Shown piece by piece: positions 24,431-36,835 of a DNA stretch of 64,000 bases. The notes below the pieces were generated by a model that saw only the letters and a program-made list of their open reading frames with translations, did not search any database and was not told where the DNA came from. The DNA is taken from positions 23,429,695 through 23,493,694 of the forward strand of contig CM029636.1 of the NCBI GenBank assembly GCA_017311315.1, given 5' to 3'. The DNA comes from Dendrocalamus latiflorus (Eukaryota; Streptophyta; Magnoliopsida; Poales; Poaceae). Numbering within the stretch: the first letter of the stretch is position 1; each line of letters opens with the position of its first letter. Made by a program: the position numbers and the translations under genes.

Positions 24431-25582
24431 TTTGTTGGCAAAATGCCCTTTTGCTCCGCAGTTGAAGCAGTGGAGATTTGTTGTTGGATTGGTCGAGGAA
24501 GATTGTCATATTGGGCAGGGCACATGAATCACACTTCCATTGGAGCACGGTGCTTGAACTGGAGCCTTGGGCGCTGATGTTGCCACTTGGTGGAAGGAGG
24601 GGTTGCCCTGGTACACTGGCTTAGATAGGAAACTGCCCTGGGGTCTTTGAGCTGTCCACTTCCTTTTACGGCTGGCTTCTAGGATTCTCCTTTCATTTTC
24701 TAGGACGAGGGCCTTGTTAACCAAGTGGTGGAAGCTAGGATGATCGTGTCGAATCAGTTGTACCCTCATCTCTTAATGCATCCCTTCCAAGAAACGATCA
24801 CCCTTCTCTTCTTAATCAGCCACATCCTTTGGGGCGTAGCGAGCTAGTTGATTGAATTGTGTGAGGTACTCACTAACAGACATACTTCCCTACTTCAAGT
24901 TTCGAAACTCATTCTTCTTCATCCTCATGATGCCTGTTGGCACAAAGTTTTGTTGGAAGGCAACCTTGAATTTAGCCCAGGTGATGATAGACTTGACTGG
25001 TGCCATCTCCTCTTCTTCCTCAGCATTATCATCTTCAGTTGCTTTTTCCTCTTGCTGACCTCCTTGCTGAGCGCCAGCTACTGGGGTCTCTTCTCCTACC
25101 TCTACTTCCTCTTTTTCTTCTGAGTCATTGCCTAGGGGACTCTCTTTTCCATGGCAGGCAAGGTAGTTTTCCCACCATGCTGCCGCAGCACCCTTGAGCT
25201 GGTGGGTTGCGAAGTCCACCTTATCTTCTTCAGTGCAATGAGCAAGTCTGAGCTTCTTCTTTGTATCACATAGCCAATATTCTGCTTCTAGAGACTCATT
25301 GGTTGAGAAGAAGGTCAATGGTCTGGTCCTCAAGAAATTAGTTAGCTTTGAGTTGCGGCTGGCTATCCCTGCTTGTTGACTGGTAAACATTGCATGGAGG
25401 ATTTGTGTTTGTTGCACCATCACTTGTGCCATGGTCGGGGGTCTCGGTGGTGGTGGCGGCAGGTTCTGACCATGGCCATGGCCTCTCCCACGAGCTAGGG
25501 TTCCTGGAGTTCGACCTTCTCCACGGGCTGGGGTTCCTGAAGCTTGACCCCTACCATAGGCAACAGCTTTCCTGGGCATCAT
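24430..25582 (-). pseudogene. Gypsy gag with acidic insertion
   Basis: Starts at MMPRKAVAYGRGQ (25582) with a Gly/Arg- and Pro-rich head. The retrotransposon gag core follows (RPLTFFSTNESLEAEYWL, KVDFATHQLKGAAAAWWENY). About 55 residues rich in Glu/Asp/Gln then separate WWENYLACHG from ITWAKFKVAFQQNFVP, which are near neighbours in related elements. After MKKNEFRNLK come three stops, then VQLIRHDHPSFHHLVNKALV. A zinc knuckle CFNCGAKGHFANKC (about 24440-24485) closes gag, followed by a stop. Confidence 0.85.
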
Positions 25583-26201
25583 CTGGAAACAACTAAGTAT
25601 TTTTATGGCCAGAAAAGAGGGAGAAAACATATATGAGGTTTCACTAGCCCTCTACTAGCATAGCAGAAAAAACCAATTTAAACAAGACAAGCAATGCAAT
25701 GAAAAGCATAGGGCCTAAGATAGTTCATTACAATAGGGGCTAAGTGTTATATGACTACTAGACATGGCATATAGGCTACATCAAGTCATGAAACTAGATA
25801 CACAATGTCTACTGAGCTGGGTACAAACGGGGTACAACTGGAGAGAAGTGCTTGCAATCCAAATGACTGCGTAGCAAGCAATGCTGCCTAACCTACAACA
25901 GAATACTCCTCTAGGGAGTGGCTCTGGCCACAGAAGATGCAGTACCCTTGGGAGCGGGAACAGGAACGGCTCTAACTAATGTTGGGAGACCAGGAGCGAG
26001 AACGGGAACGGGAGGGGCTTGAGATACCACTAGGAGACTAGGGGCAAGAATGGGAATGGGAGAGACAACATTCCCTGCTGGGTCCTCTGAGGTCGTTCTT
26101 GGGTGGTGGGCGTGTGCTCTTGCGCGCTGTGAGCAAGGTGCGGGGTCCTTGGCACTGAGTCGGTGCTCGGATTGGTGCTGGTGCTGGCACTGATGCTTCG
26201 A

Positions 26202-26866
26202 CTAGTGCTGGCACTGGTGTTGGTGCTTATACTGATGGTGGCAAAGGCAAGGGTGCACGGCCATAGACCGAAGGCACTCTAGCCTGGCCTCAATGGCAAT
26301 CCTCTCGCGCTCTGTCTCCTGGAGGACAGCCTGGCAGTGGGTGAGTTGGGCGCAGAGGATGTCCGAGTGCTCGTAGTTGGAAGTCAGGAGCGTCCGCAGC
26401 TGCCCAATCTCCTGTAGAGCATGGGCGTAGGTGACTACCATCGCCTGTGTCAGCTGGATTTGGTGCGACAACCAGGGGTTGTCCACCCTGGCATCAAGGC
26501 GCTCTGGAAGATACTCCCCCTGGTGGATGTGAGGGAAGTGGGAGAAAGGGGACTATCGCAGCCTCTCCTCATGCACTTGGCATAGGTGGGCTGCTGCTAG
26601 ATGCGCCGTGTCCTGGATGGTCCGAGAGGTGCGTCCTGGGGCCTAGCTGGGATGTTGTGGGAGTTGAGCTCCTTGTCCCGCGCATAGAGGAAAACCTCCA
26701 TGGTCCACAAGTCTTGGTTTTGGACCCGGGTCCTCCTGCCCCTGAAGATGGGCTGGTGACTGTACCCTAGGTAATGCAAAAGCTATCGCAGGAGTTTAAC
26801 AAACTCCCCGTTGTCCTCTCCATGGGAGAAGTGATCCCACGGACCGATTGACGAAGCTCCAACCAT
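26202..26866 (-). pseudogene. Gypsy ORF0 upstream of gag
   Basis: Begins MVGASSIGPWDHFSHGED right after an intron-acceptor-like TTTTAG. A stop (Gln to TAG, in LLR-stop-LLHYLGYSHQ) and frame changes follow. Then come RTRVQNQDLWTMEVFLYARD and, in the last part, a helical HALQEIGQLRTLLTSNYEHS..LQETERERIAIEARLE likely to form a coiled coil. Extra frames in this place are described for the rice RIRE3/RIRE8 group. Function unknown. Confidence 0.6.
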
Positions 26867-27054
26867 CTAAAATTTTGAACACAAAGAGGTTAGAACAGGT
26901 GAAATACAAAAAGGGAGTATAGAAGAATAAGGGACTAAGAGTGTTAAGTAAAGCAAGTAGTACACTATATTTTGCCAAAGTTTTTCTTAGTTCTTAAAAA
27001 TAGGACTTAGACCTTAGAACGCGACTAGTCTAACTAAAGTTTCTACAACCGTAT

Positions 27055-27066
27055 GCTCTGATACCA
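27055..27066 (-). promoter_or_regulatory. Gypsy primer-binding site (initiator tRNA-Met)
   Basis: TGGTATCAGAGC on the minus strand, seven bases after the inferred end of the 5' LTR (27074). Confidence 0.8.
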
Positions 27067-27330
27067 GCCCTATTGGACCCCAGGTTTTACCAACCCGAAA
27101 TCCTATGCGATTTTACCGCACTATTCCCTAGATCAGTAGATAGTGCTCACAGATATATTGCTGGATCATTTCATACACGACAAATACCACACCATTACAA
27201 TACCAGAGTTCAAATAGATCGCGTCGGGTCGAGTTTACAATAGGGCTGTCAGGCCAAATGTTTACATTATGTAAAGTGCAGAAGCCAAAGCGTAGACAAA
27301 CATGGTAGGGCACAACCCACCATAGGCAAG

Positions 27331-29418
27331 TGCAGGATCGAAAATGGCAACAGAGGGGGGGGGGGTGTGAATGGTGCCTCTTTAAAAATTAGCCCCTAAA
27401 GTATCCACTAAAAATCTCCTCTCCGATAGATATGAAATCTATGAAGAAAAGAGATAAAAACTCACTGGCAAAACAGAGAACTCAACCAGCAAGTGAATCC
27501 AAGAGAAAACCACAGACAAGAGAGCCAACTGAAACCAAATCCTGTGAGCAAGAATTTGAACCCGGTCTGACCGCTATTGAGAGAGCGGTCTAACCGCTTG
27601 GCCCTTGCCGGTCTGACTGCCTGGCCCTTGCCGGTATGATCGCCAGGCCCTTGCCGGTCTGACCGCCTAGGAGGCACCGGTCTGACCGCTCGGCAGGTGC
27701 CGATCTGACCACCGTGGGGTGGCCGGTTTGACCGCCATGGACACACTGGTCAGACCGGGCCAAACCCTAGCGGTCTGATCGGTGGCCTGTAAACAGAGCA
27801 GCGGCTGCGACTAAAACTCTGCATTGCATAGTATTTACAGAGAATGCAGTTTACAGGGAAATTACTAAGAGTTCTGCAGCCCTTCTTGGATCAAATGAAC
27901 TGCACTACACTCTAAACAGCAAGGAGACCACAAGAATCAAAATATTTCATCTACAGAGCAAGGATTCAAGATTTTAGCTAGAATCTGAAGAATACCCTGA
28001 GATATGAGACCAAAAGTTGAATGTCTAGTCATTCTCATGTCCATTGACCATGAACCTTTGCAATTCAGCTGGAGAAGGTCTCACAACTAGAAATCATAGC
28101 ATTAGAGCAAACATTCTACTGGAAAATCAGAAAGCCCATGGATGCCCTGACACCTAACCCTAAAAATTCAGAACAGAGGAAATGAGGAGTATGAGTGAAA
28201 AGAGAGATTCTTTGATTCTTCCATTGGGCTCTTGGGAATCTATCTGACCAAATGGTCTTGAGGCATATTCTCATCACAGAGCAAACTCATTTTGCATTCT
28301 ACAACCAAAGAATCACTCAAAAGACAGAGAAAGCAGAAGACAGCACACTGAAGCAGAAAAACAACAGAGAGCAGAAAACAAGCTGAGATTCTCAAATGGA
28401 TTTATTTCCATGAAGGATTACACAGGAGATACAACCAACTACGTCCCCATACGCAATTAAAAAAAGGGAAACACACTACATGATTCTCTCCAGAGCTCAC
28501 ATACTCAAGAACTCACGCAGTGTACACTTGAGAACTCTCTCCAGAACTCACTCCTCTTGCTTGAGCTCTCTCTACTGGAATGCCTACTTTCTCCACTTTC
28601 TTGCCATCCCCCTTTTAACAGCCAGCACTCACACCAAAAGGGTAATTCAAGAAGTGGCATACAAAACACACTCCATGCCTCACACACACTTGAGGCAAAA
28701 GTCAAAACCCTTTCTAGGAAATGGAGGGAAATCACCCACTTGAGTCAAATCTCCAATTTTCCCTCAAGCACCTTCCCGGAAGCTTCCCGCAACCGGTACC
28801 TTGACCGTCTGGACCTCAACTCCTCCCTAAGTCTAGTCCGGTCCGCTCCTCTGCACACGACTGCACCCAGCATCCTGATCGTTTGGACCTCCGACTCCTC
28901 CCTGAGCCTAGTCCTGATCCACTCGCCGCTGCCCCGTCGTGTCCACCTGACACCGACCAAGACCCCCGACTCTACCTGAGCCTAGTCCTAGTATGTTCCG
29001 TCGCACACGACCGCAACCGACCTCCAACCGTCTGGACCTCTGACTCCTCCCTGAGCCTAGTCCCGGTCTGCTCGTCGTCGCCCGTCGTGTCCTCCACCGG
29101 TAGCTCCAACTCTGGTTCCTCGTCTCCCGACTCGCAACCACCTCACCAGCCTCGGTCATCTTCGGCATCACCGACCATCTGGACCTCAACACCTCCTGTG
29201 CCTAGTCCCGATCCTCCTCGCCTCACCATGACCTAGCTTCGAAGTCCTGTAGTCACACAGACAAGTAAACCGTCACATAGCACCGCACGAAATAGCATAT
29301 CAACAATAGCATAAGTAAAAGGTACTCAACCCTAGAATACCCAAAATAAACTCAAACTCACTAACACAATCGTCAATTACTCATCACAAACATGGGGATA
29401 CCTCTACATGGTCTCTCA
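27331..29418 (-). mobile_element. Solo LTR of a SIRE-like Copia family
   Basis: 2088 bp, starting (minus) TGAGAGACCATGTAG and ending CGATCCTGCA. A perfect 5-bp target duplication GCAAG flanks it (27326-27330 and 29419-29423). Both ends are homologous to the LTRs of the full element at 34759-46754 (shared GATGAGTAATTGAC start block and GGCGACAGAGGGGGGTGAAT-like end block). No internal region remains, so it arose by LTR-LTR recombination inside the Gypsy 5' LTR. Its TATA site is degenerate. Confidence 0.9.
27555..27790. repeat. CGGTCTGACCG minisatellite inside the solo LTR
   Basis: About nine imperfect units of roughly 25-30 bp built on GGTCTGACCGCC and GGCCCTTGCC. The core CGGTC..GACCG is itself palindromic. 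It is absent from the LTRs of the full-length SIRE-like element in this window. Confidence 0.82.
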
Positions 29419-32400
29419 GCAAGCAACTGAGACAATTTAGGTGCCACCAATATTGGCCAGAGATCTGACTAATATTGGAACCACCCACAAGTTAGCCTGG
29501 GCAGCTAGACTGAGGTGAGAGGCAAGACTACTAAAGGTTACTCTAGTTTCCACCATCTACATCGCCTCCATCGCTCGGGTCCTCATAGTAGACATAGTGG
29601 CCTTGGTTCACGGACTCTGAAAGGGAGGGGGGTTAAGAGCGAAGGTGGGCACAACCAACTGTGCTCTGCGAGCAAACACATAGAATGCACGTAATTATAG
29701 ATGCAAGGCTAAACAAGGATGGCCCGAGTTCCTTTATTTGCTTAAAGCGACATTTGCAATAACCATAACTAAGATTCCTATAACTTAGCATTTTACAAAC
29801 ATGTCTCAAAGAGTTTGAAATTGTGCAGAATTTATAGCGGTGTAGGTTTCATCCATCGATTACATGGTTCCATCCACCTATGCTAGGTTTTGATCATTAG
29901 GTTATTTCCACCTTATCAACAACGCTGGAGTACGTCTCTCTAAGAAAATTTCCAAAGTCAGGTTTACATCTGCTTGCTAGTTTTCTTCCCACCCACACAG
30001 GTTTTGAAATAGAACTAACTCGAGTAAGATCCCATGTCCACCCTTGATCGTGACCACGACTATTCGTATAGTTTATACCCTGTAGAGACTATACATCTTT
30101 ACCCACAAGAGACAATCAACTCGACGGCCTACGTAATTCCTTAGTCACACAGATTGAGAGATCATCACGAGGCCTTTACAATACCTCACCTCAATGTCAT
30201 TTCACCCTTATGGAGAACCACCAGAGGTGTTCCCCATAAGATAGTGCAGGAAGTCATACCCTAACAACATAGCACAGCAGGACCATAGCTTTTCCTCACT
30301 GCTAGAGAAACAGGTACACATCACCTTCATACGGTGTCCTATTCATGCTGGATTTTTTAGTCCGCACATGCACGGCTTCACTCCCCCACCTGTGAAATGA
30401 CCCTGAGGCGCAGTAAATTATTCAACCAAGCCTACACTTTGCTAGCTTGTGGTAGTACTGTTTTACATGGGGAGGTCATCACAGGATTAAGTCCTTAATT
30501 TGTCCAGGTGGTGTATACCACAAACTGTAGATTCTCGTATTACATCCACACCAACCTCTCTTACCATCTGCCCAGACAGATATAGCAAAGTTTTAGGGTT
30601 TCAAGAAGTATAAACTAAGTTATCACAAATTACCAGCCACTTACATCCCGTGACTGTCCCAAACCAGTTTTCATGTTTAGAGATTGATGATCAGGGCAAG
30701 CTAGTGCCCTGGACTCTAGACAAAACCTTTGCACATCATTTAATTTGACTTATAGCTATCGAGATTAATGGTATTACCTAGGGTGACAAGGTTCATGGAT
30801 ATTCAAGTGTTAAGGGATGGGGTATTATATTACTAGATTGATAAGCGGGGTTTCAGCTACTTTATGAGTAACATATGTTTGCATATAAAGTAAACACATG
30901 CAGTTTTGATAATTTAAACAAACATAATTTCACATGAAATATAGGCTCAAAATGATCAAATTATTGACTCACTTGGATCAAAAGCTTGGGGGTCTTGTGC
31001 TGCTTCAATCAGGGGCTCGTTCGCAGCTTCGAGCTCTACTTGAGAGAACGTACTCGAAAATAAACGCAGATGAGCAAAAGCAAATAAATAACAAATAAAA
31101 ATTCAACTGAACTCAAAATTGAAAAAATCTGCATCAAAAAATAGATCTTGATTTTACAAAAATTTAGAAACAAGTTTCGTTAACTTCAGAGCTACGATGA
31201 GAGAGAACGAGCTCCTCAAAGATTTATTCTCAGGAAAAATCCCCAAAATCAAAAGAGGAGAGAGGGATATCTCTCTGACAGGTGGGGCCCAGTATAAAAA
31301 ATTTCTAAAATATTTCTAGCTTCTGTGAATGAAATGTGGTCCCACTAGTCATTAAGTAAATTAACCAGGCACTAAGTATGATAATTAAGCATTAATTAAT
31401 CGACACTTAGTCAGCTAATTACCAATGCTACAGTGGCCTTCTCTTTTGGCCGGTGGGAGGCAATGCTCGCCACTAGCAAGGGTGGCCACGATGGCTCAGT
31501 GACATTAGGAAAATAGAATACCTGGCCTTGCGCACACCCCTGGGAGAAGCGGTGCGGCTCAAATTGGCCTGACAGCTGTTGGCAACGAGGCTCAGCGGTG
31601 GCCGAAACAGGGGATGGCGCAAACTGATGAAGCAATGCATTAAAACCCAATTAACTAGCATGGGGGCATCTATGAGTGATTTCAAACTCACCCAAGGCTT
31701 TGGCACTGGTTGGGGTGGAGTTGGAGGGGTTGGCGACAGAGATGGCCTCGGCAGCGATGCAGGTGACGATGTCAGCTCGCCAGAGGAGGGGAGGGAGATC
31801 GACAAGGTTGGATTTGACCGCAGGATGTTCCGGAGAAGCTCCTCAAGTGGTCAATTGGTTGGAGAAGCGGTGGAGCGACAGGGCGGTGTGGTCTGGAGCT
31901 GGAGAAGAATGCGCTCACCGACGACCTACAGATGGAGAGGGAAAAATTAGATGAGGGAGGAGGGAGAATGAGTGATGGTGAAGTTAGGGAGAAGCTCAAG
32001 AAAGTCCCGACGTCCACCGAGGTGAGCTGGCAATGGAGACTGTCGGTGGAAGAGCTTGTGGTAGAGGAGGCGTGAGCTCAAGAATGTGAGGGAGATGGCA
32101 GTAGGATTTGAGTGAAAAGTGGTGGAGAGTAAGGGATGATCGAGCAGCCTTTTATAGGTGGTGAAGAGGAGACCGACGTCGTGGAGTCTTGGGTGGCGGT
32201 GAGGTGGCCATGCGAGTGACGTCGACTTCAGCATGGCTACAGAGCAAGGCAACACAACTGAAGCTCACCACAGTGGCACTCAATGATGTTGAGGACTACG
32301 GATTGTCACTGCACGGGAGAGGTTGTCCCGACGGTGCACTCCTTGGTCCAATAGTCGTAGGAGGGCAGAGCGGAAGACTAGGTGGAGGGGAAGACAAGGT

Positions 32401-33055
32401 AGAGCTTGGTCGGGTGCTAAAGCGGAGGTCGGGGTGCCAAACTATGGCCGTGCAAGAGGGGTCAATGAGAGAACAGGTGAGCTGCACGAGGGACGAGGCT
32501 GCGCAGAGGTCCGAGCGGTGTCGCCATCCTTCGGCTGAGAGGGGGAGAGAGCGTTGTTTACCAATGAGCTAATGCGCATAGGGCACTGGATCACGATCGA
32601 TCTGTGCACGCACGAGGAAGGCGGGGCCGAGGTGCTATCACGGCAGAGTAACCTTCGGCCCGGTGGTCTCACAGTAGTGCAACGAAAGGTGAGGCACTGT
32701 CGTGGTAGAGCGCTGGCAGGGGAACTGAAGACGCGGCTGGACACTACTAGACGCGGTAGCACACTAAAGACGAGGCCATTGCTACTGAAGATGAGGCAGT
32801 CACCGTCCTTCTCTGGGTCAACAAGACAACAGGCTAGCTGGGGGGAGAAAGGAAGAAGAGGGAGGAAGAGATGGGTGGAGGAAATGGTTGTGAAGACAGG
32901 AGGGTTGGAGAAGGTGATAAGGTTTATAAAATTTGGAATTCCCAACAAATTTTGAGTGGCATTCAGATAATTAGATTTAAATTCTTTAAAATTGAAATTA
33001 GATGTTGAAATTTTTTGCATTAGCACAAAAGCTTCCCAAAAAATGGGATCTTACA

Positions 33056-33285
33056 CTTGTGTTATTTGTTTCCTACATACTTTTGTCCAACATGTTCTCT
33101 GCATTGATCTTCATTAGTAGTCTGCATTAAGTTGAATCCTTATTGGTAGTAACGTCCTGCATTAGTAGTTTGCATTAGGTGAACCTTTACTGGTGATTAC
33201 GCACCATCAATTTGATGTAACAAACACCCTTGTATTCAGTTATATATAAATGGGAGAAAACCAGAAATGACGCAAGTGAGGTTAC
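33056..33285. other. Short intergenic stretch
   Basis: Left over between the Gypsy 5' LTR and the tandem LTR fragments. It contains a TATA-like TATATATAAATGG at 33240-33252 and TGCATTA repeats, but no gene or clear element end. Confidence 0.4.
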
Positions 33286-34063
33286 TGTAAGATCGAGGAA
33301 CCCGACTAGAGAGGGGGATGAGGGTAATGCGAAAGTGTAAATCAATTTGGTTTAGCACAAATAAGATCTAAATCAACTAGGTTCACCTAAGTGTACCAAC
33401 AATCTAAGTCTATGTCAAAAGTTTGTAATCCTAAGGTAACAAGCAATCAATCTAATTTTATAAATGTAAATTGATTGAATGTAAATTGAGAACAAGAGAA
33501 CAAACCACAAGTGACACGGTTTCTTTTTACTGTGGTGTTCGGAGACTTGCTCGTCTCCCTAGTCCACATTGAGGTAAGCCCAAACTAATTGAACTGACTC
33601 CATGAATTAAGCCAAACATCTTAATTCCACTAGTGGTAGCTCTTTCCCGCTTCGGGTAGGTGAGCTCCAACCTTCACAACACGTCAGGTCTTCTCATAAC
33701 CTTCTTTGACAAGATAACTATGCACAACACCTCCAACACCATCTAAGAGTTGATAACATCTAAGAGTAACAAGTTAAGCCCCTTACTTGACTCTCACCAT
33801 GTGCGACAAATGCACAAGCTCAAGTAGATATGAAACCCACCTCTAGATGCCACATATGCAATTTAGAGCCTTTCTCCTTGTTCATAAGGTGCAACACATG
33901 CATAATTGAGAGGAGAACCTCACATTAGCTTAATGGAATGAAATTGAGTCAAGCAACCTTCCCTCCAACCAGCCACAAGGGGGGTATTTATACCCCACAC
34001 AACGAAAATAGCTGTTGGGGACAAAAATAGGAAAACCGGTAGTATCACCGTTATCAGGCCTGT
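33286..34063 (-). repeat. LTR fragment, copy 1 of a tandem pair
   Basis: On the plus strand it starts TGTAAGATCGAGG, as copy 2 starts TGTAGGATCGAGG. The two align throughout at roughly 75-80 percent by eye. Shared blocks include CAAGAGAACAAACC and TTGAGGTAAGCCCA. It contains a TATA-like TATAAATACCCCCC (minus) near 33985. Probably a decayed LTR of a Copia family with a similar end sequence. Confidence 0.6.
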
Positions 34064-34758
34064 TGTAGGATCGAGGCCAACTGGGGGGGGGGGGTGAATA
34101 GGCAGTTCTAAAATTCATTTGGCTAAAATCAAGTTTATAATGTGAAAGTGCAAATCAAGTCGGTTCTACACAATTAAAGCCTAAATCCACTAAGTTCACC
34201 AAAATGTACAAACAACTTAATTCTATGTCATAGGTTTGCAATCTTAAGGTGACATGCATTCAAGTTAATTCTATGAATATACATTGCTTAAATGTAGATT
34301 GAGCACAAGAGAACAAACCGTAATTAACACATGATGTTTTACCATGGTGTTCGAAGACTTGCCGGTCTCCCCTAATCCATGTTGAGGTAAGCCCAGACGA
34401 ATTGGGCCGGCTCTATGAATTAAGCCAAACACCTCAATCCCACAAGTGGTAGCACTTTCTCGCTCCGGGTAGGTAAGTTCCAACCTTCACAATATGCCAG
34501 GCCTTCTCACAGCTTCTATGAGAAGATCATCGGGCACGACCCCTCCAATGTCGTCTAGGAGTCGGCAACCTCCAAGAGTAACTTGTCAAGCCCCTTTCCT
34601 GACTCTCATCATGTGCAATGAATGCACAAGCTTAAGTGGACATGAAATCCACCTCTAGATGCAACACATGCAACAAGAGACATCTCTCCTTACTCACAAT
34701 GTGCAACAAATGTATAATCAAGAGGAGAAGCTCACACTAGCTCAAGAGAATGAAATAG
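34064..34758 (-). repeat. LTR fragment, copy 2, cut by the SIRE-like element
   Basis: Second tandem copy. A 12-nt G run sits 19 bases from its start. It ends at GAATGAAATAG where the SIRE-like 3' LTR begins. The part corresponding to the end of copy 1 is missing and is not found at the other side of the element. Confidence 0.6.
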
Positions 34759-36835
34759 TGTAGGACCAAAATGGCGACAGAGGGGGGTGAATGTCGCTCG
34801 ATTTAAAATCGCCCCCGAGAAATCGAACACTGATTTTTCAGAAAGATGCAAAACACAGCACCTCACAGAAAATTAAAATTAATTTCTCTGAAATTTGGAA
34901 TGCATGCGACACCGAAAAATTCAGCATAAATCAGAGAGTAGCTAGTAAAAATTTCAGCTGAAAATAACGCATTTTGATCTGCATGCAAAATGGTCAAAGA
35001 CAGCACTAAAATAAAAAGAAAGACAACTAAAGCATCTTTCAAGCATTCGGTACTGTAGCTACAGTAATTTCAGAGAATGGATGCGCTGCTGGAGATTGGC
35101 CGAACTGAAGAAAGCTGATTTTCAGAAAAATTGCCAAAAACAAGAGAAGGGAAGAAATGCTTCAAAAGCCCTTTAAGGCAAAACTTCAAGGGACTAAACT
35201 AAGCACATCTGAGGAGACAAACTACAAAGAATCCAACTGAAACCTTAGAAATTCAGATTAAGACCAAGAAACCTGAAAATTACAGAGAGCTTCAACAAAT
35301 CTCGAAATACTCCTTCATCTTTGATTCTTTGGCAATGAAAATTTGCAAATAGCTAGTTAATAGCTCCTGGAATCTGTATGCCAAATATCAAGCCCACTTA
35401 AGAAGGAAATCCCAATTTGCAATAAACCCTAGAAACATGAAAACCTGAATGACAACAGAGGCCATACCAAAATTCAAGTTTCTCACATATCTTTGATTCT
35501 CAGGTTATGAAGCTTTAAGAGAATATTTGCAATAGCCCTATGGTCTCTCTGGATCCAATTTCAAGCCATCTTGCAAAGAAAATCGAAATCTATCTCAATA
35601 CCCTAGAAATGACTGAAACTTCAGAGAAGAGAGCACAAACTCAAATTACTCCATGATCATAAGTCCATTGCTCATGAGGTTTTGCAGGTATGTTAGCAAT
35701 ATCAAATGGACCTTTCAGATCAAAAATCAAGCCAACTTCTCAAGGGAATCAAGAACAGTACCAAACCCTAGAATGGTAAAAACATGAACAGAGGTCCTCA
35801 AAATGCAAAACTGGAATTAAAGCTTTGTCTCTGGGATTCAAGCTGACTAAATGGTCTAAGATCACTAACCCATCACAGACCAACCCATTTTGGCCAATCC
35901 CAGCAAGCAAGAACTCAAAACTCACAAAATCAAGAAATCAAGAAATGAAGAACAGGAGCTACGAACAGAGAAGAAGGCAAACTTCAGATTCTCATTTCTT
36001 GAATCAAGAAGAAATACTGGGAGTCACGATACGCATGTACATTAGCACCAGGAATGATTACATGACTCTCAAATCCTCTCCAACCTCTCAAACCTCAACC
36101 ATGAATGCTTGGAGAAGGAGACAACACTCTGTTCTATCACCACTCAAGAACACATCGTAGGGGACAACAGAGGGAGCACACTCTGCCTCTCCAACCACTA
36201 AAGACTAAAGGAAAACCACCTCCTAAAGCCTCTTTTGACTAGAGCTAACCCTAATTCCCTCCAAAATGCTCAAGTGGGCATGCAGCCCCTCAATCCTATT
36301 TATAGCCTCATGGCTAATGGGTCTCCGCCCCGTTACGCCTGCTAAATCCAACGGAGCCCGCTCCCGCTTGTGCAGCCTTGCGAAATTCCCGTTTCGCCCC
36401 TCCTGCACCTTCCGGGAAGCTTCCGCGCTCCTTGCCTCGCACGCCTCGCAACCACCTCGAGTCCACGTCGTCTTCGACACATCCCGACCGTTCTGACCTC
36501 AGCGCCACCTGTGCCTAGTCCGGTCCACCGTGTCTCGCCACAACTCCGCCTCGATGTTCTGCAGCCACACGGACAAGAAACACATCAAATAACACCGCTC
36601 GATACATGAAAGCGTAAATAGCATAAGCACATCATACTTACTCATGCCGAAGTCCAAACCTGTCGAATCATCTGAATATGCAACCTAATCCCATACGACC
36701 AGGAATGACCAAACCTGACCGAGTCCGTCGCACCACGCAACGACATGGTCCAAACCACTCAAACCAAACTCGACTAAACTAAAACAATGTCAATTACTCA
36801 TCATCCACATGTGATCACTTCCACATGGTTCATCA
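34759..36835 (-). repeat. SIRE-like 3' LTR
   Basis: 2077 bp, minus-strand ends TGATGAACCATGTGG and GGTCCTACA. TATA box TATAAATAGG at 36295-36304 (minus), about 530 bp from the LTR start. The open frames inside (111, 85, 79 codons) recur in the other LTR and are shadows. Confidence 0.92.

Larger units (their letters stand above)
19968..33055 (-). mobile_element. Ty3/Gypsy LTR retrotransposon with ORF0 (RIRE3/RIRE8-like), degenerate
   Basis: Reads right to left: 5' LTR 33055 to 27074 (enlarged by a nested solo LTR), primer-binding site 27066-27055, ORF0 (26866-26202), gag, pol (to 21040), polypurine tract 20981-20967 and a 3' LTR from 20966 that matches the 5' LTR only down to about 19968. Pol order is protease, RT, RNase H, integrase, with an HNVFHISQLKNCL block after integrase as in Tekay/Del chromoviruses. 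An extra frame upstream of gag and long LTRs recall rice RIRE3/RIRE8. Stops are frequent, so it is inactive. The truncated 3' LTR leaves no target duplication to check. Confidence 0.85.
27074..33055 (-). repeat. Gypsy 5' LTR, interrupted by a solo LTR
   Basis: The outer end (TGTAAGATCCC, minus) is fixed at 33055 by homology to the 3' LTR. The inner end is inferred from the primer-binding site. Without the nested solo LTR and its duplication it spans about 3.9 kb, long even for this group. The inner part has no second copy to compare with, so a further unrecognised insertion is possible. TATA box CTATAAAAG at 32149-32157 (minus), about 0.9 kb from the LTR start. Confidence 0.6.

Noticed and set aside
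35825..36160. 111-codon frame, identical to 45802-46137
   Set aside because: Same position in both LTRs of the SIRE-like element; no protein motif.
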